Below are positions 13,765 to 24,331 of a stretch of DNA of 64,000 nt, one piece after another; position 1 is the stretch's first letter, and each line of letters starts with the position of its first letter. The stretch spans positions 26,454,303 through 26,518,302 of the forward strand of contig OZ023206.1 of the NCBI GenBank assembly GCA_963995525.1, read 5' to 3'. The position numbers and the translations under genes are program-made. A model generated the notes under the pieces. It had not been told where the DNA came from and searched no databases. It worked only from the letters and a program-made list of their open reading frames with translations. This stretch comes from Escarpia spicata (lineage: Eukaryota > Annelida > Polychaeta > Sabellida > Siboglinidae).

Positions 13765-13875
13765 TTAACTCACTGTCTTGCGGGGCCACGAGGTGATTTG
13801 CCCACTCTGCACCGGCGATCGCATTGTTTACCTCGGGAGGGAGTCGAACCCCCGTACAAGACAGTGAGGTAAAAA
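13765..13875 (-). repeat. short inverted-repeat element with a tRNA-like B box
   Basis: CTCACTGTCTTG (near 13770) is matched by its inverse CAAGACAGTGAGG (near 13857). An inner pair GTTTACCTC/GAGGTAAA also occurs. On the minus strand the sequence reads GGTTCGACTCC, an exact Pol III B-box consensus, but no A box or cloverleaf can be drawn. It could be a SINE or MITE end. Confidence 0.45.
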
Positions 13876-13979
13876 ATTTTCAATTTTTTCACCATAATTC
13901 GTGCACAACAATTTCAAAACATGCATACATACAGGCATATATTTACACAAAGCATCAAGCTGTGTTACAGCAGAGCAAG

Positions 13980-14570
13980 CAGAAAAATATGATATATATG
14001 CAGTGTAAAATTGTGCAGCATAGGGCTGCCGTGAAAATAAACACAGACAAAAGTTAACGTAACAAGCATTGAATACTAATGCAGGGCAGTGTCACATAAG
14101 AGCAAGGAGAAATTACTTGCATGGAATAAATGGCAGTGAAAGACAATTTAGTACTGCCATAGAACATTGGCCAGGGTTTCTGTAATGTCCTGTAATGTCC
14201 AATCGAATTCGACCTTAATAAGAACAAGGTGTTGAAATATGCCGCCGCAGTGAAAATACACGTAAACAGAAAACTTGACTTTAGCATCCATTCTACAATA
14301 CAATGTAATTACTCTGTCAAGGCAACTGAAAGTGATAAGCTGCACATGAAATAGCCAGCTGTCAAAATGTGATATAAATGCAAGGTGTCAAAACACAATA
14401 TAAAGCAGCTGTCAAAATACTCAGATACACCAATAATTGAATGTAGCAAGCATTGTACGATACAAATGCAATTACTCTGTCAAGGCAGCAACACAACAGG
14501 AAGTGATAAGCAGCTGCATGCCCCTACGCAGTAAAAGTATGATATAAATGCAAGGTGTCAACATATGTAG
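13980..14570. repeat. degenerate tandem repeats, unit about 165 bp
   Basis: AATGTAATTACTCTGTCAAG (14302) and AATGCAATTACTCTGTCAAG (14467) start two units that share GATATAAATGCAAGGTGTCA near 14370 and 14540. Weaker related blocks lie at 13990 and 14230. No coding potential is seen. Confidence 0.6.
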
Positions 14571-15102
14571 TATAAGAATACTATTATAAGCAAAAGGTTT
14601 TAATATAAAATATTGGTAATTTTTCGCAGCGTCTTCTGCTTGCCGCGAAGAAAGCAAGTTTGTTGTCATCCGGAAAATCAGTGCTCGTGCTCGATGACTG
14701 AAAAAACACCCTATTGGCAGCATTTATGGACAGGAGCATTGGCAATGTGCAAGAGTCAGTTGTAGTAACTTATCTGCACCAGCAACACATGTTACCTGCA
14801 AGTTAGAGAAAGTGTGTTGTATTGAATGTCATATTTACCTCCTGGCTTGACTGCTCCCCTTGCACAGGACTCGCACTGCGTGACTGCAACAACACGTTAA
14901 CACTGATAGTAGGTGTAAGCAGAAAGAAAAGTATTTAATTTTAGTAATTTGTCCAAATGTGTTGCAAAGAACCGACTGCCTTATAACTACTAAATATTAC
15001 CATAGGAAAGGCAAGTGCAGTGCGATGGGGTGTGGGTGGTGCAACTTGCCAGTGTACGACAGGCACCTGCAGTAACACAACGCTCCCTATAGTATAGATG
15101 TA

Positions 15103-15426
15103 TTGCGAGGCTTAATATGATGTATCAAATTCAAAACGGCCTCATCGACATCCATGCCAGCATTTACACAAAGCCAGCCCGTACTCACTGCGCCACAGAA
15201 CTCTTAGCTGAGGGGCGCAGAGGGCATCCATTCCAATTAATGGTTCAACATTCCCAAACACAGGCTTTCCAACATTCCTTTTTATAGCCACAATAGTACC
15301 CTGGAATAACCTAACCGCCCAATCACTTCAATCTCCCTCTCTAAATGCTTTCAAGCAATGCCTTGCCGACACTGCCACAAACAAACTTAATAAGAGTGAC
15401 CCCTGTTTGTTTTTAACTTGCACATG
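15103..15426 (+). pseudogene. RT C-terminal fragment of a non-LTR retrotransposon
   Basis: A plus-strand frame reads RLNMMYQIQNGLIDI then RRGHPFQLMV. After a one-base shift near 15290 it reads IATIVPWNNLTAQSLQS, SLNAFKQCLAD and stops at TGA. The MMYKIQNGL...RRGH...FF..TI..WNNLP pattern is the C-terminus of many animal jockey/RTE-type RTs. Only this tail is present. Confidence 0.65.
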
Positions 15427-15519
15427 ATTTTATAAACAGTTACAACCAGCACTGCACACGTGGACACCTGGCGCACACAACAAACACCACACCATCCACG
15501 AAGTCGTCAGTAATGACGG

Positions 15520-15905
15520 TAGTGGATAACTGGAAGAAGTAGTAGTCTAGACACAAACATATTAATAGACTTAAAACTCAATACCCTACAAAGCAGACGT
15601 CGGGATCTACGACTCAAAAGACGCATCCAACCCAAACATTTTTCCAGATCACATATCCTCAAACTTTGTACAACTACAACACCTAACAACCAATAACACC
15701 AGGTGCTATATAGTACCTGCATCCCACACCGACCAATTCAAAAACTAATACTTTGTAAAGACTAGTAGACTGGAATAAACTAAACGAGTCGCAGGTCCAG
15801 GCTGAGACCATAAACGATTTCAGTCACCTATCCTGCGGCTCAAACACTCAATAACACCATACGCACCCACCCCGTTGTAAACCATAGCCAACAGTGGCTC
15901 CTTAC
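15520..15905 (+). pseudogene. second, more decayed RT C-terminal fragment
   Basis: Fragments in two frames, CYIVPAS, SRLEWNKLNE-like, QVQAETINDFSHLS and a following VVNHSQQWLL, resemble the tail of another non-LTR RT (YSFLPRTIxxWN, ET...F). Stops interrupt both frames. The assignment rests on motif order only. Confidence 0.4.
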
Positions 15906-16315
15906 GACGTAAATAATTAGAATTAGAAGTCTAAATCTATAAAAACACAGAAATCAATCGATACACTGCCAAGCCTATAATACGAGCACTTTACCGAACG
16001 GGTCGCGATTGACAAGAGACCAGCAATCCTTCTTTTGGCATGGTTGAACTTACAAATAAAAGAATATATCTATGCTGTAAACGAATGTTGGCTGGCATTT
16101 TCGAAATGTCTATTTCTATATAATTCTCAACTTGCATGACGCGTCATAGCCCAAGTCACGTGGCATAACAACGACAAGTCCGCCATTACTCGGTGAATAC
16201 GGTTATTGTGTTGTGCGCTCGCGTAGTGTATACCTAAAGGCTTGTTTTATCTGTTATTCATCGTTAAATTAGTTTAGTTATATTATTTGTTGTAAGTTTC
16301 GGTAGTTAGATCATT

Positions 16316-16636
16316 ATGTCGTTCGGATACTTGGAAGGTTTGAGTTATTCCGACCGAGCGCGTTACACGTCAAAACTGACAGCGCTGTCTGCGGGAACCT
16401 GTCCGTACAAGATTCCCGCAGGTTCGGGGGTAGACGATCCCACGAAATGGCCAGAGATCGAATGGCCTGATGTATCGTACTACCCAATCGAGACACCAGG
16501 CGTATTCACGAGAGAATCTATGAGAAATCGACGGAGTCTCGAGGCTCACAACCAGTTTGAGTCTGGTTGGGTGAAAACCGTGCTTTACTACAAGCCAACT
16601 GACACTGACAGCCCTCACTGCATTCTCAAGGCATGA
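16316..16636 (+). CDS. N-terminal part of transposon accessory protein
   Basis: The frame gives 106 residues: [61 protein letters not shown] and CILKA, then TGA. This resembles the amino terminus of the large SWIM zinc-finger/YqaJ-nuclease proteins of invertebrate and fish transposons, where the ILKA-like strand leads into the SWIM domain. Here the whole SWIM and YqaJ middle is missing and the sequence jumps, out of frame, to a PHD-finger end at 16632. The domain comparison is from memory. The truncation itself is clear because the frame ends 106 codons in. Confidence 0.6.
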   Translation: MSFGYLEGLSYSDRARYTSKLTALSAGTCPYKIPAGSGVDDPTKWPEIEWPDVSYYPIETPGVFTRESMRNRRSLEAHNQFESGWVKTVLYYKPTDTDSPHCILKA

Positions 16637-16754
16637 CATGTGTGATTCACCTGACTGCCCCCGTGGCGAATGGTTCCATTTCAGTTGTGTAAAAGTGAAA
16701 CGAGCACCCAAAGGCAGTTGGTTTTGTCCGCTATGCAAGAAAACACCAAAGTAG
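16632..16754 (+). pseudogene. C-terminal partial PHD finger of the accessory protein
   Basis: A 40-residue frame, shifted relative to the preceding one, reads [40 protein letters not shown] and stops. It carries Cys-x4-Cys, His-x2-Cys and Cys-x2-Cys ligands, the last three pairs of a C4HC3 PHD finger as in ING-type readers of histone H3 tails. The first Cys pair is missing at the deletion junction, so the finger cannot fold normally. Position just before the poly(A)-like AATAAA suggests it is the original C-terminus of the accessory gene. Confidence 0.75.
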
Positions 16755-17156
16755 GGCAATCACGTACATAATGTCATCGATGCAGCTTTTATTACACAGA
16801 TGTTCAAATAAAAGTACAGATATGCAATTTGCATTGTCACAACCTGACATAATATTTACGTCTTGTCAATTCCATCTGTCGTATAATTATAATAACTGCA
16901 CAACACTCAATAACATTAAACTATTATTAAAGTAAATTTATCTGATAAATTAAATTTACCTGATAAACCTCGAAGTAAGATAAATTAAACTCATAATCAG
17001 AAGAAATTAAGAATGACATTAGTCATGTGTGTTCTTATATATATATTTCATGAAGACTAAACAACACGTATAAAACAATATTCTTACCTCACAGAAATGC
17101 CAACCGTTTAAACGTATGCAGTAAATAACTATGTACATTGCATCGTGAGACTTCCT

Positions 17157-19429
17157 TCATGCCTTGTCATTATACACAATTCCATCACTCATATTAACAA
17201 GTGCAGCACATACATGTATTAATTTGTCAATGGATGCAAGGTTAGTTTCTTCTACTTCATCTCTCTGGGATTTTATTACGTTAATTGCTAATGGTCCCTG
17301 CAGAATGGTGAATCTATTTTTTAACAGGCCAATCACACGTTCAATGTGAATTCTGACAGTTGAGATATTGCGGGATACTTCTACATCTTTAGGAGACAGC
17401 TGTTTTTTACCCTTTGTGAAACTCGGTATAAGTAATTCTGCTCCACAAGCTACAACAAATTCTTCTACCATAGTAAAGCCACGGTCAGCTAGTAATTGGT
17501 CGTGTAGTTGGTGATACTTAGAAGAAATAAAGTCTGATGCACGCACCATTTCAACATCTGAAGCTCGGCCACCCCAGGCAGTAGACAGGTAAGTGACAGC
17601 ACCTAGTGGGCTACATACAATGAATACTTTAACAGTACTGTGTTTCTTATAGTTAGAATACACCTGTGCCCGTGCTTTAAGATTTTTTGGGCGATCAATA
17701 AACATTTCGAAACAGTCCATAATACTAGTTAATCTGGGGAAATGTAATTTAAAGATTGCAGGTAGAGTATGCTTTAGTGTCTCCCTGTCTGGCCATCTTA
17801 CCATGAAACCAATCTTGGCATATAGTATGTCAATTGTTTTCCAGAAGCACCTAGATATGGTAGTGACATCCACACCAGCTTGATGGGAAATTAGTTGAAA
17901 TGGAAGATTTAAACGTAGCTTTACCAGAGTAAGAAACAATTGCTCTGTAGGAGGAATGGCACATTTGGCAGAAGTATGAACAATCGTAGAAAGAAAGACA
18001 CAGAGCTTTAGGAACACTTCCCAGGACAATCCTGTGTAAAATTTACAACGTGCATCATTGTCCTTAATCACACTGGAATTCAACTGCGAAGCTAATAAAA
18101 TGTCACGTTCCGCAATAATGTCACCCTTTTCACGACGCAAATTGTCAATTTCATCGTATAACATTTTGCGTTCACTTCTCTCAACTGGTTTACGCAAACC
18201 AGATGCAGGTGTTGATGCCAACAGTGGTGTATCTGGGACTGGTGATGATGGAACAGCAGAGGGATGAACAGGTGATGAGACATCAGCTGGTGGCACAGTC
18301 GTCTCGGCATAGATTGTGTCATCTAGCTCCTGAATTCCTGAAATCTAAAACTCGACATCTGACGTATCATCCTCTTCTTCTCTGAACAACTTTGCTCGCT
18401 TCGTTGCGCTGTTGAAACGTTCCAACCGTTTCTTTCCCTTTTCGAGGGAGCAGCTCTGCATATAGGCAAACTGACTGGGCACGTAGTCAGGATGTGTTGG
18501 CTGTGAGCTTGGTTTACCTAAAACAAATGTCAATTGCTTAACCAGTTGTCCTCCAGTCTTAGTACTTCACATTACAGGTGTACATGGTAGATGCCCCTGC
18601 TAAAAATGTACTACAGTTTATTATGGTAAACCATGATACATCCATAGTAAATCATAGTAAATATGTTATTCAATGTAGTAAGCCATGGTAAAATAGGATA
18701 TTCACCATAGTAAAATGAAGTATTCACTACAGTAAACCATAGTATATACTATGGTAAAACATTCCGCAAAACACTGTAGTTGATAGTATTTTAGCAGGGG
18801 CTACAGTAGAGGGGTGGGTGACACTGATGGTTTAGGTGATGTAACATGCTGGCCACCAGGCCTCAAACCAACAGGAGTCCTTCAAATCTCTCTGTATCAA
18901 TGTGTCAGGTAGATAAGCCTGGTCATTTGGTTAATTATGCATCTCTAATGGATGTAGGAGATTGATTAGGTGAACAACACAGAGGGGGGACACATGTTAG
19001 TAATTATAGATAGATAGGCCAGTCAGTACTACTAGACAGAGCCTGAGAATGGAGCTTTCTGAGAGTGACACTGACAGTTGGTGATATTTTACTTCCCCTG
19101 GTATAATTCTCGTTACACTTCTTCTAGTCAACCAACTTCACCATTTTGAAGATCAATCATATACAAATACACTTAATCATACTGATATGACAAGTTTCCC
19201 AATACATACGTAATTATACAAAATTATACTAACCAGTAATGAAATGCTCCCCGCACAACACTGCATGTTTCGAAGGCTCCCACTTGCTGCCATCAATATT
19301 TTCCCGTTTCACGGCCTGTAACCACCGTTTCCTGCCCTCAACATCTCTGGGAAATACGTGGTATGATATTTTCTTTCCTGGCTTCAAATTGTGGTTAGTG
19401 CAACCGAAAGCAACGCAATGTTTAGGCAT
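17157..19429 (-). pseudogene. THAP-domain DDE_Tnp_4 transposase, two exons, one in-frame stop
   Basis: Exon 1 is 19234-19429 (MPKHCVAFGCTNH..., HAVLCGEHFITG), a THAP C2CH zinc finger. Its intron has GTTAGT at the donor and TTTTAG at the acceptor, and exon 2 is 18517-17157. The Gly codon split G|GT keeps the frame and completes the THAP end with DYVPSQF. Exon 2 continues through an acidic linker, a coiled coil (KMLYDEIDNLRREKGDIIAE), an HTH_Tnp_4-like region (PTEQLFLTLVKLRLNLP) and a DDE_Tnp_4 domain with IMDCFEMFID, GGRASDVE, LADRGFTM and HIERVIGLLKNRF, which supply the Asp, Asp and Glu. One TAG at 18345-18347 interrupts the linker, and from 18344 the same frame stays open for about 395 codons to the end. 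The product would bind transposon ends and catalyse cut-and-paste transposition in the nucleus. Confidence 0.85.
18593..18801. mobile_element. MITE-like palindromic insertion in the transposase intron
   Basis: Terminal inverted repeats GCCCCTGCTAAAA (18593) and TTTTAGCAGGGGC (ending 18801) enclose about 180 bp rich in CATAGTAAACCATGGTAAA-type motifs. No ORF. It lies inside the intron between THAP and catalytic exons. A target duplication was not clear. Confidence 0.7.
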
Positions 19430-19605
19430 GACAGTACGCTCCGATCTCTACTCCGTGTATACTATCAATGGACTCGTTCACCTAGCATTCACCGAGCTTT
19501 TGTTGCTACGGTGCTTGCGCATGCGCGCGCATTGCACACTGGGAGAATGGCAAGTCGAGAATACAAAACAAGTAACAAGAATGTGACACAAAACCGAGCG
19601 TGAGT

Positions 19606-20137
19606 TGAACATTTTTCCAAAAAAGCGAAGCTTGAAATGACGATGTTGACACAATTTTGAAAGGTATGCGTTCTAATTGTTGCGTAAGTTAAGGTGTTGT
19701 GTGTAAATATGTATGCATGGCGTGCTTTTGATACGAATAAACAGGGCGAACTAAGCAGGTGAAGGAATTTGACAGTGTTTTGAATGACGTTTCGCGCGCA
19801 ACGCCGGTAACGCCTAGTCTAACGCGGTAATGTTTTTCCACTTCGAATTTTGCAAGGCGTATAAAAGTAGTTTCACGGAATATTTTTCAACGGGGTTTTC
19901 GATGACTAGACGCTATAGATTGTAAGGAAGAAGTAAGCACGGAACGATTTGCATGACAATTAGGAGAAAGTGGCGTACGAGAAAAGAAAATTTGCGAGAA
20001 AAAATGGCCGACTTACAGAATGTTTTAAAACTGCCGCGATGCAGTGCCGCCTCCTAGCGGCTACGTTCGAATGGCATTTCTACTTCCGCCGTGAGATGTT
20101 CCAAATCTGTTCGAAATGTTCAACATTTCAAAGGTTT
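19606..20137. other. stretch between the transposon and the CR1 element
   Basis: No gene, motif or repeat that I can name. Locally CpG-richer than its surroundings near 19790-20090. Confidence 0.4.
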
Positions 20138-20183
20138 AACAAGATTTAACAAGATTGCCATCCAGAAAATTACTCTGGATGGC
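20138..20183 (-). other. CR1-like 3' terminal hairpin and short repeats
   Basis: GCCATCCAGA and TCTGGATGGC form a 10-bp perfect stem with a 7-nt loop at 20157-20183, followed on the minus strand by two TTGTTAAATC-like units. The same structure, with base changes that keep pairing, ends the fragments at 36849-36876 and 59805-59833. In this group the 3' UTR end is the template recognised by the RT. Confidence 0.75.
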
Positions 20184-20274
20184 AGTTGGACAAGGAAGCC
20201 TTTTGGCTTATCGAGAGTCCAATACTTTTTATCTACATGTATCCCGCCTTTTTAAGGTGTGTGTCGATTTTATT

Positions 20275-23104
20275 TTAAAACATATTCACGCTACTAGCAC
20301 CAACACAATCAGGAGATAATCTGTTCCATTCATTTACAGTCCTTTGTGAGAATGAGAACTTTCTTATATCTAATCTACACTGCTCCTTTACTAATGTAGC
20401 TTCATGTCCTCTGGTCCTTCTATCTTTCTTAACTGAGAAAAAAATGTTTCTATCAATATTTTCATAACCATTCAATATTTTAAACACTTCTATGTGATCT
20501 CCTCTCAATCTCCTGGTCTCTAGTGTTGTTAAACCACATTCTTTTAGGCGTATTTCGTAACTAAGATCCCTCAGATTTGGTATCATTTTAGTCGCTCTCC
20601 TCTGTACTCTTTCTAGCATATCTATGTCCTTCTTGCGATATGGCCTCCATGCTTGTATACAATATTCTAAATGAGGCCTCACTATTGTTTTGTACAGCGG
20701 TACTATTAATTCTGTTTTCTTATACGCTATATTTCGCCTAATTAATCCAAGGATTTGATTTCCCTTTGACGCTGCAATTCCGCACTGCTCTGAAACCTTC
20801 ATATCAGCACTAATGGTTAACCCTAAGTCCTTTTCTTTTACAGTAGTACTTAGAACAGTACCCCCCATTTTATATTTTACCTCTTCATTCCCATGACCTG
20901 TGTGGAGGCATTTACATTTCCCAAAATTGAACAGCATTTGCCACTTTTCAGACCATTTGATCAACCTATCAAGATCATCTTGTAAATGCTGTCTGTCTCC
21001 ATCACTTTTAATCCTTCTAAACACTTTTGTATCATCCGCAAATTTCAACACCTTGCTTGTTATATCATCGTCCAAATCGTTGATATATATTAAGAATAAT
21101 ATAGGTCCTAGTACTGATCCCTGTGGTACCCCACTCAATACCGATTTCCAGTTTGAAGCCTCCCCATCAACTACTACACGTTGTCTTCTGTCATTCAGCC
21201 ATTTTTCTATCCAGTTTATTATACCATTTCCTATGCCATGGGCCTTTAGCTTAAGGAGTAATCTTTGATGTGGTACTTTGTCGAAAGCTTTTTGAAAATC
21301 TAAATAGATGATATCTACTGGTGATCCCTCATCTACCCACCTAGTGATGTCTTCCAAAAAACATAACATATTTGTTAAGCATGACCTCGCTTTTAAAAAC
21401 CCATGTTGAGATGGGTTTATCAAGTTATGTTTAACAAGAAAATCCACCATGTGATCTTTAATTAGTCTTTCTAATAATTTGCAAATCACTGATGTTAAAC
21501 TCACTGGTCTATAGTTCTCTGACTTGTTTCTCGAACCTTTTTTAAATAACGGTATAATGTTTGCCTCTTTCCATTCTAAAGGAACCACTCCCTCTTCTAA
21601 TGACAAATTGAAAACTGTTGCAAGCGGTGCGCTAATTTGTTCTACAATTTCCAATAGTAGTTTGGGCGGAATCCCGTCCACTCCAGGTGATTTATTATCC
21701 TTCATAGCCCTTATTTTCTTAGCTACCATTTCCGAGGTTACAACTAACTGTCCTAAATAGTCTGAATCTGCCCCCTTGAACTTAGCCTCTGGTACTGGCA
21801 GTGAACTAATATCTTCCCTGGTAAACACTGAACTAAAATACTCATTCAGGTCTTCTGCCATTAAGAATCCCTCTGATATTGTATTTCCAGCACTATCTTC
21901 TAGAGGACCGACCTTATCCTGAACTTTCTGTTTGCTTCGAATATACGCATAAAACTCTTACTGTCATGTTTTATATTACTAGCTAATTTTTTTTCATAGC
22001 TTCTCTTTGAATTTCTAATTTCAGCTGTAGCTTGATTAAGTGCTTCTTTATAAATGTTGTAGTCTTCATCATTTCCAGTACATCTATACGACTTCCACAT
22101 CATTTGTTTATACTTAATTTTTCTAATGGCTTCTTTCGATAAGTGTTTCTTTTTAGACCGTTTCCCTTGTTTTTTGAAAGGTACAAATTTATCGACTATG
22201 CACTTAATTTCACTATTTAAGATATTCCAGTATTCGGTTGCTGTCTTATTCTTCAGTGTGTTATTCCAGTCTATCTTTGCTAAATATTTCTTCATGTCCT
22301 TATACCTTCCTTTGTGGAAATTTCTCCCATACTGCTTTTTACTATTCCTTTCTGATTTTACTTTGATGGTAAAATGTATCTGGTTGTGATCACTACTCCC
22401 CAGTGGCTCACATATCTTGACATTGTCAACTAATTCTTTCTGTGAGGACAAAACTAAGTCTAACACATTCTCTCCCCTGGTTGGTTCTAGCACATGTTGA
22501 GAAAGGAAACTATCTTGTACTAAAACTAAAAACTTGTGGTCCTCACTCCCCATACTCTGTAGAGATTTCCATTGTATATGCCCATGGTTAAAGTCCCCCA
22601 TAATAATACAGTTCCGTTTGCTTACTTCCCTTATAGCGTTTTGTATTTTTTCATTCTCTTCTATGCTTATGTTTGGACTTCGATAAACTAACCCAACTGT
22701 TAACGTTGAGTTTCCTGTAACTATGTTACACCAAACAGCTTCTTCGCAATCTGCTTCTCTTTCTAATTTTATTTCATAAGCCTGGATAGATTCTTTAATA
22801 TATAAAATAACTCCACCTCCCTTTCTTCCTATTCTATCTTTCCTAAACATTACATATCCTGTTAGTCCCAATTCGGCATCTGATATGTCAGTGGTGGCCC
22901 ACGATTCGGTTATACCTATTATGTGAGGGTCAATATCTTCTACCATAATGTTTAGTTCACTTCTTTTGTTTACTATGCTCCTTGCATTTAAACAAATGCA
23001 TTTATATCCTGATTCAGAACAGTTTTCCAGGCTGTTCTTTGCCGATTTATTTCTGCTGTCTTTATCTATGCCTCCAGTTTCAGGCTTCTCTGTGAATCCC
23101 CCCT
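20275..23104 (-). pseudogene. CR1-like ORF2: APE endonuclease and reverse transcriptase, one frameshift
   Basis: The frame opens right after ORF1's stop (23113-23111), although the first ATG is at 22946. The endonuclease part (to 21900) shows GITESWA, LVYRSPN, IIMGDFNH, LDLVLS and GSSDHNQIHF, the catalytic blocks of AP-type endonucleases. One T is missing near 21955, shifting the frame. The RT part (21861-20275, 528 residues) is intact: MKDNKSPGVDGIPP, NYRPVSLTS, LDFQKAFDKVPHQRL, GVPQGSVLGPILF, KFADDTKVF (catalytic FADD) and a C-terminal WNRLSPDCV. The comparable position in the fragment at 39894-41705 has the extra base, which supports calling the shift a lesion. Confidence 0.9.
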
Positions 23105-23110
23105 GCTAAT

Positions 23111-24331
23111 CTAGTTTAAATAGATGCAGCCTGTCCCACTGTCAACAGATTGCAGCAAGTTCTCTGAGAAAACTGCTGCCCCCTTTCCACTTAGATGTAG
23201 GCCATCTCTCATGTACATATCTTCCCTCCCAACAAAGTATCCCCATAAATCTACGAATCCCACCCCTTCTTCTTTACACATCTGCTCAACTAATGCGTTG
23301 ATCGCCATCCTCTTGCAGTTTCTATATGTCAGCCCCCTTTCTCCCATTACTGGCAAAATTCCTGAGAGGATAATCTGTTCTACTCTTGTCTTCTTTAACT
23401 TCTTCACTAACTGTCTGTACTTCTGAACTATCCCAGTTGTTCCCTCCCTCTCTGCGTTATTTGTCCCTACATGTACTAGTATAGACCCTCCCTTGCCATG
23501 CCCCAGTACCTTATCTACCCTTTCAGTTACATGTTCTATCCTAGCCCCCGGTAGACAAACAACGACGTCCTCCCCCTCGCTTAGAGTCTTATCTGTCTTT
23601 CTCATAATCGAATCGCCCATAAACACCCTCTCTTTCCTCATTGCCCCCTCAATCACTGCCTCAGTGTAGCTCTTTCTACGGTTTGCATCTGTCTGGTTGT
23701 AATCTTGTTCCCCTGTCTTCTGCTCTCCCGTCACAATCTCGTCCGTTCCATTCTTTCCTGACGCTGTTTCTCTTGTCACCTTTCTTCCTGTCATCGTCCC
23801 TCCCGACTTCTCTTCTGTCACATGTACTCTCACTTCCTTTCTTCCCGTCATCTTTCCTCCCATTGCATTTCCTTCTCTCCTCTCCCGTCTCTTTTTCCCT
23901 CCTACCTCTTTCTCTACGGTCACTTTCTCTCCTGCCACCTTCACACCTGTCACATTTCCTGCCGTCGATCCTCCACTTTCTTCCCCTCCGATCACCTTCC
24001 CTCCTCTCAGTCTCCTTTCCTCGGTCTTGTTGCCACTACTCTGCTCCTTCAGTTTCACAGTATTCCCAACTTTATCCCTGTCGTCTCTCTCCATTCCGTC
24101 TGTCTTCTTGCTGATTCTCATCTCCATCCCCTTCACAATATCTACCAACCTAGCTACCTCTTTCTCCAGACATTTCACCTTCCAACACCCCACGCACTGA
24201 AAGGTGAATCCCTCTTCCTTGGTTTCTGTCCATGACTTCGTACAGCCGGATAAGGCAAAATCTATCCAACTGTGGCAGTCGTCGCACACCAAGTGTCTCT
24301 TTGCCTTGACTTGCCGCTTGCAAGGCGCCAT
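23111..24331 (-). CDS. CR1-like ORF1: zinc-finger plus SGNH esterase protein
   Basis: The product is 406 residues. Residues 1-65 have a Cys-rich region (CDDCHSW, CVGCW, with a further Cys between) like the PHD-type finger of CR1 ORF1. Residues 70-220 are low-complexity, made of GGK-V-T-G-E/R-K-like repeats. From about 235 there is an SGNH/GDSL hydrolase domain: VFMGDSIMRKT (nucleophile Ser), VHVGTNNAE (Asn block), LSGILPVMGERG and YMRDGLHLSGKGAAV (Asp and His). All catalytic blocks are present and the frame is uninterrupted. In the CR1 family this protein binds RNA and its esterase activity is thought to affect membranes or lipids. The start is the first ATG, right at the conserved MAPCKRQ beginning shared by position with copy 3. 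Confidence 0.9.
   Translation of the reverse strand: MAPCKRQVKAKRHLVCDDCHSWIDFALSGCTKSWTETKEEGFTFQCVGCWKVKCLEKEVARLVDIVKGMEMRISKKTDGMERDDRDKVGNTVKLKEQSSGNKTEERRLRGGKVIGGEESGGSTAGNVTGVKVAGEKVTVEKEVGGKKRRERREGNAMGGKMTGRKEVRVHVTEEKSGGTMTGRKVTRETASGKNGTDEIVTGEQKTGEQDYNQTDANRRKSYTEAVIEGAMRKERVFMGDSIMRKTDKTLSEGEDVVVCLPGARIEHVTERVDKVLGHGKGGSILVHVGTNNAEREGTTGIVQKYRQLVKKLKKTRVEQIILSGILPVMGERGLTYRNCKRMAINALVEQMCKEEGVGFVDLWGYFVGREDMYMRDGLHLSGKGAAVFSENLLQSVDSGTGCIYLN

Larger units (their letters stand above)
16140..19605. mobile_element. IS4EU/ISL2EU-like DNA transposon with convergent transposase and accessory genes
   Basis: Two genes point at each other: an accessory gene (+, 16316-16754) and a THAP-DDE_Tnp_4 transposase (-, 17157-19429). 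Their 3' ends are separated by 16755-17156, which is AT-rich and has AATAAA near 16808. The pairing of a THAP/HTH/DDE_Tnp_4 transposase with a second protein is what I know of IS4EU (ISL2EU) elements. Ends are inferred from the similar distance of each start codon to its flank. CTCGGTGAAT occurs near 16190 and, inverted, near 19490, but a full terminal inverted repeat and target duplication were not resolved. Confidence 0.65.

Noticed and set aside
13765..13875. tRNA gene
   Set aside because: B box only; no A box, anticodon arm or cloverleaf.
23641..24235. Plus-strand Ser/Leu-rich frames of 137-157 codons
   Set aside because: Antisense to CR1 ORF1, which has clear domains. The same shadow appears at 52258-52849.
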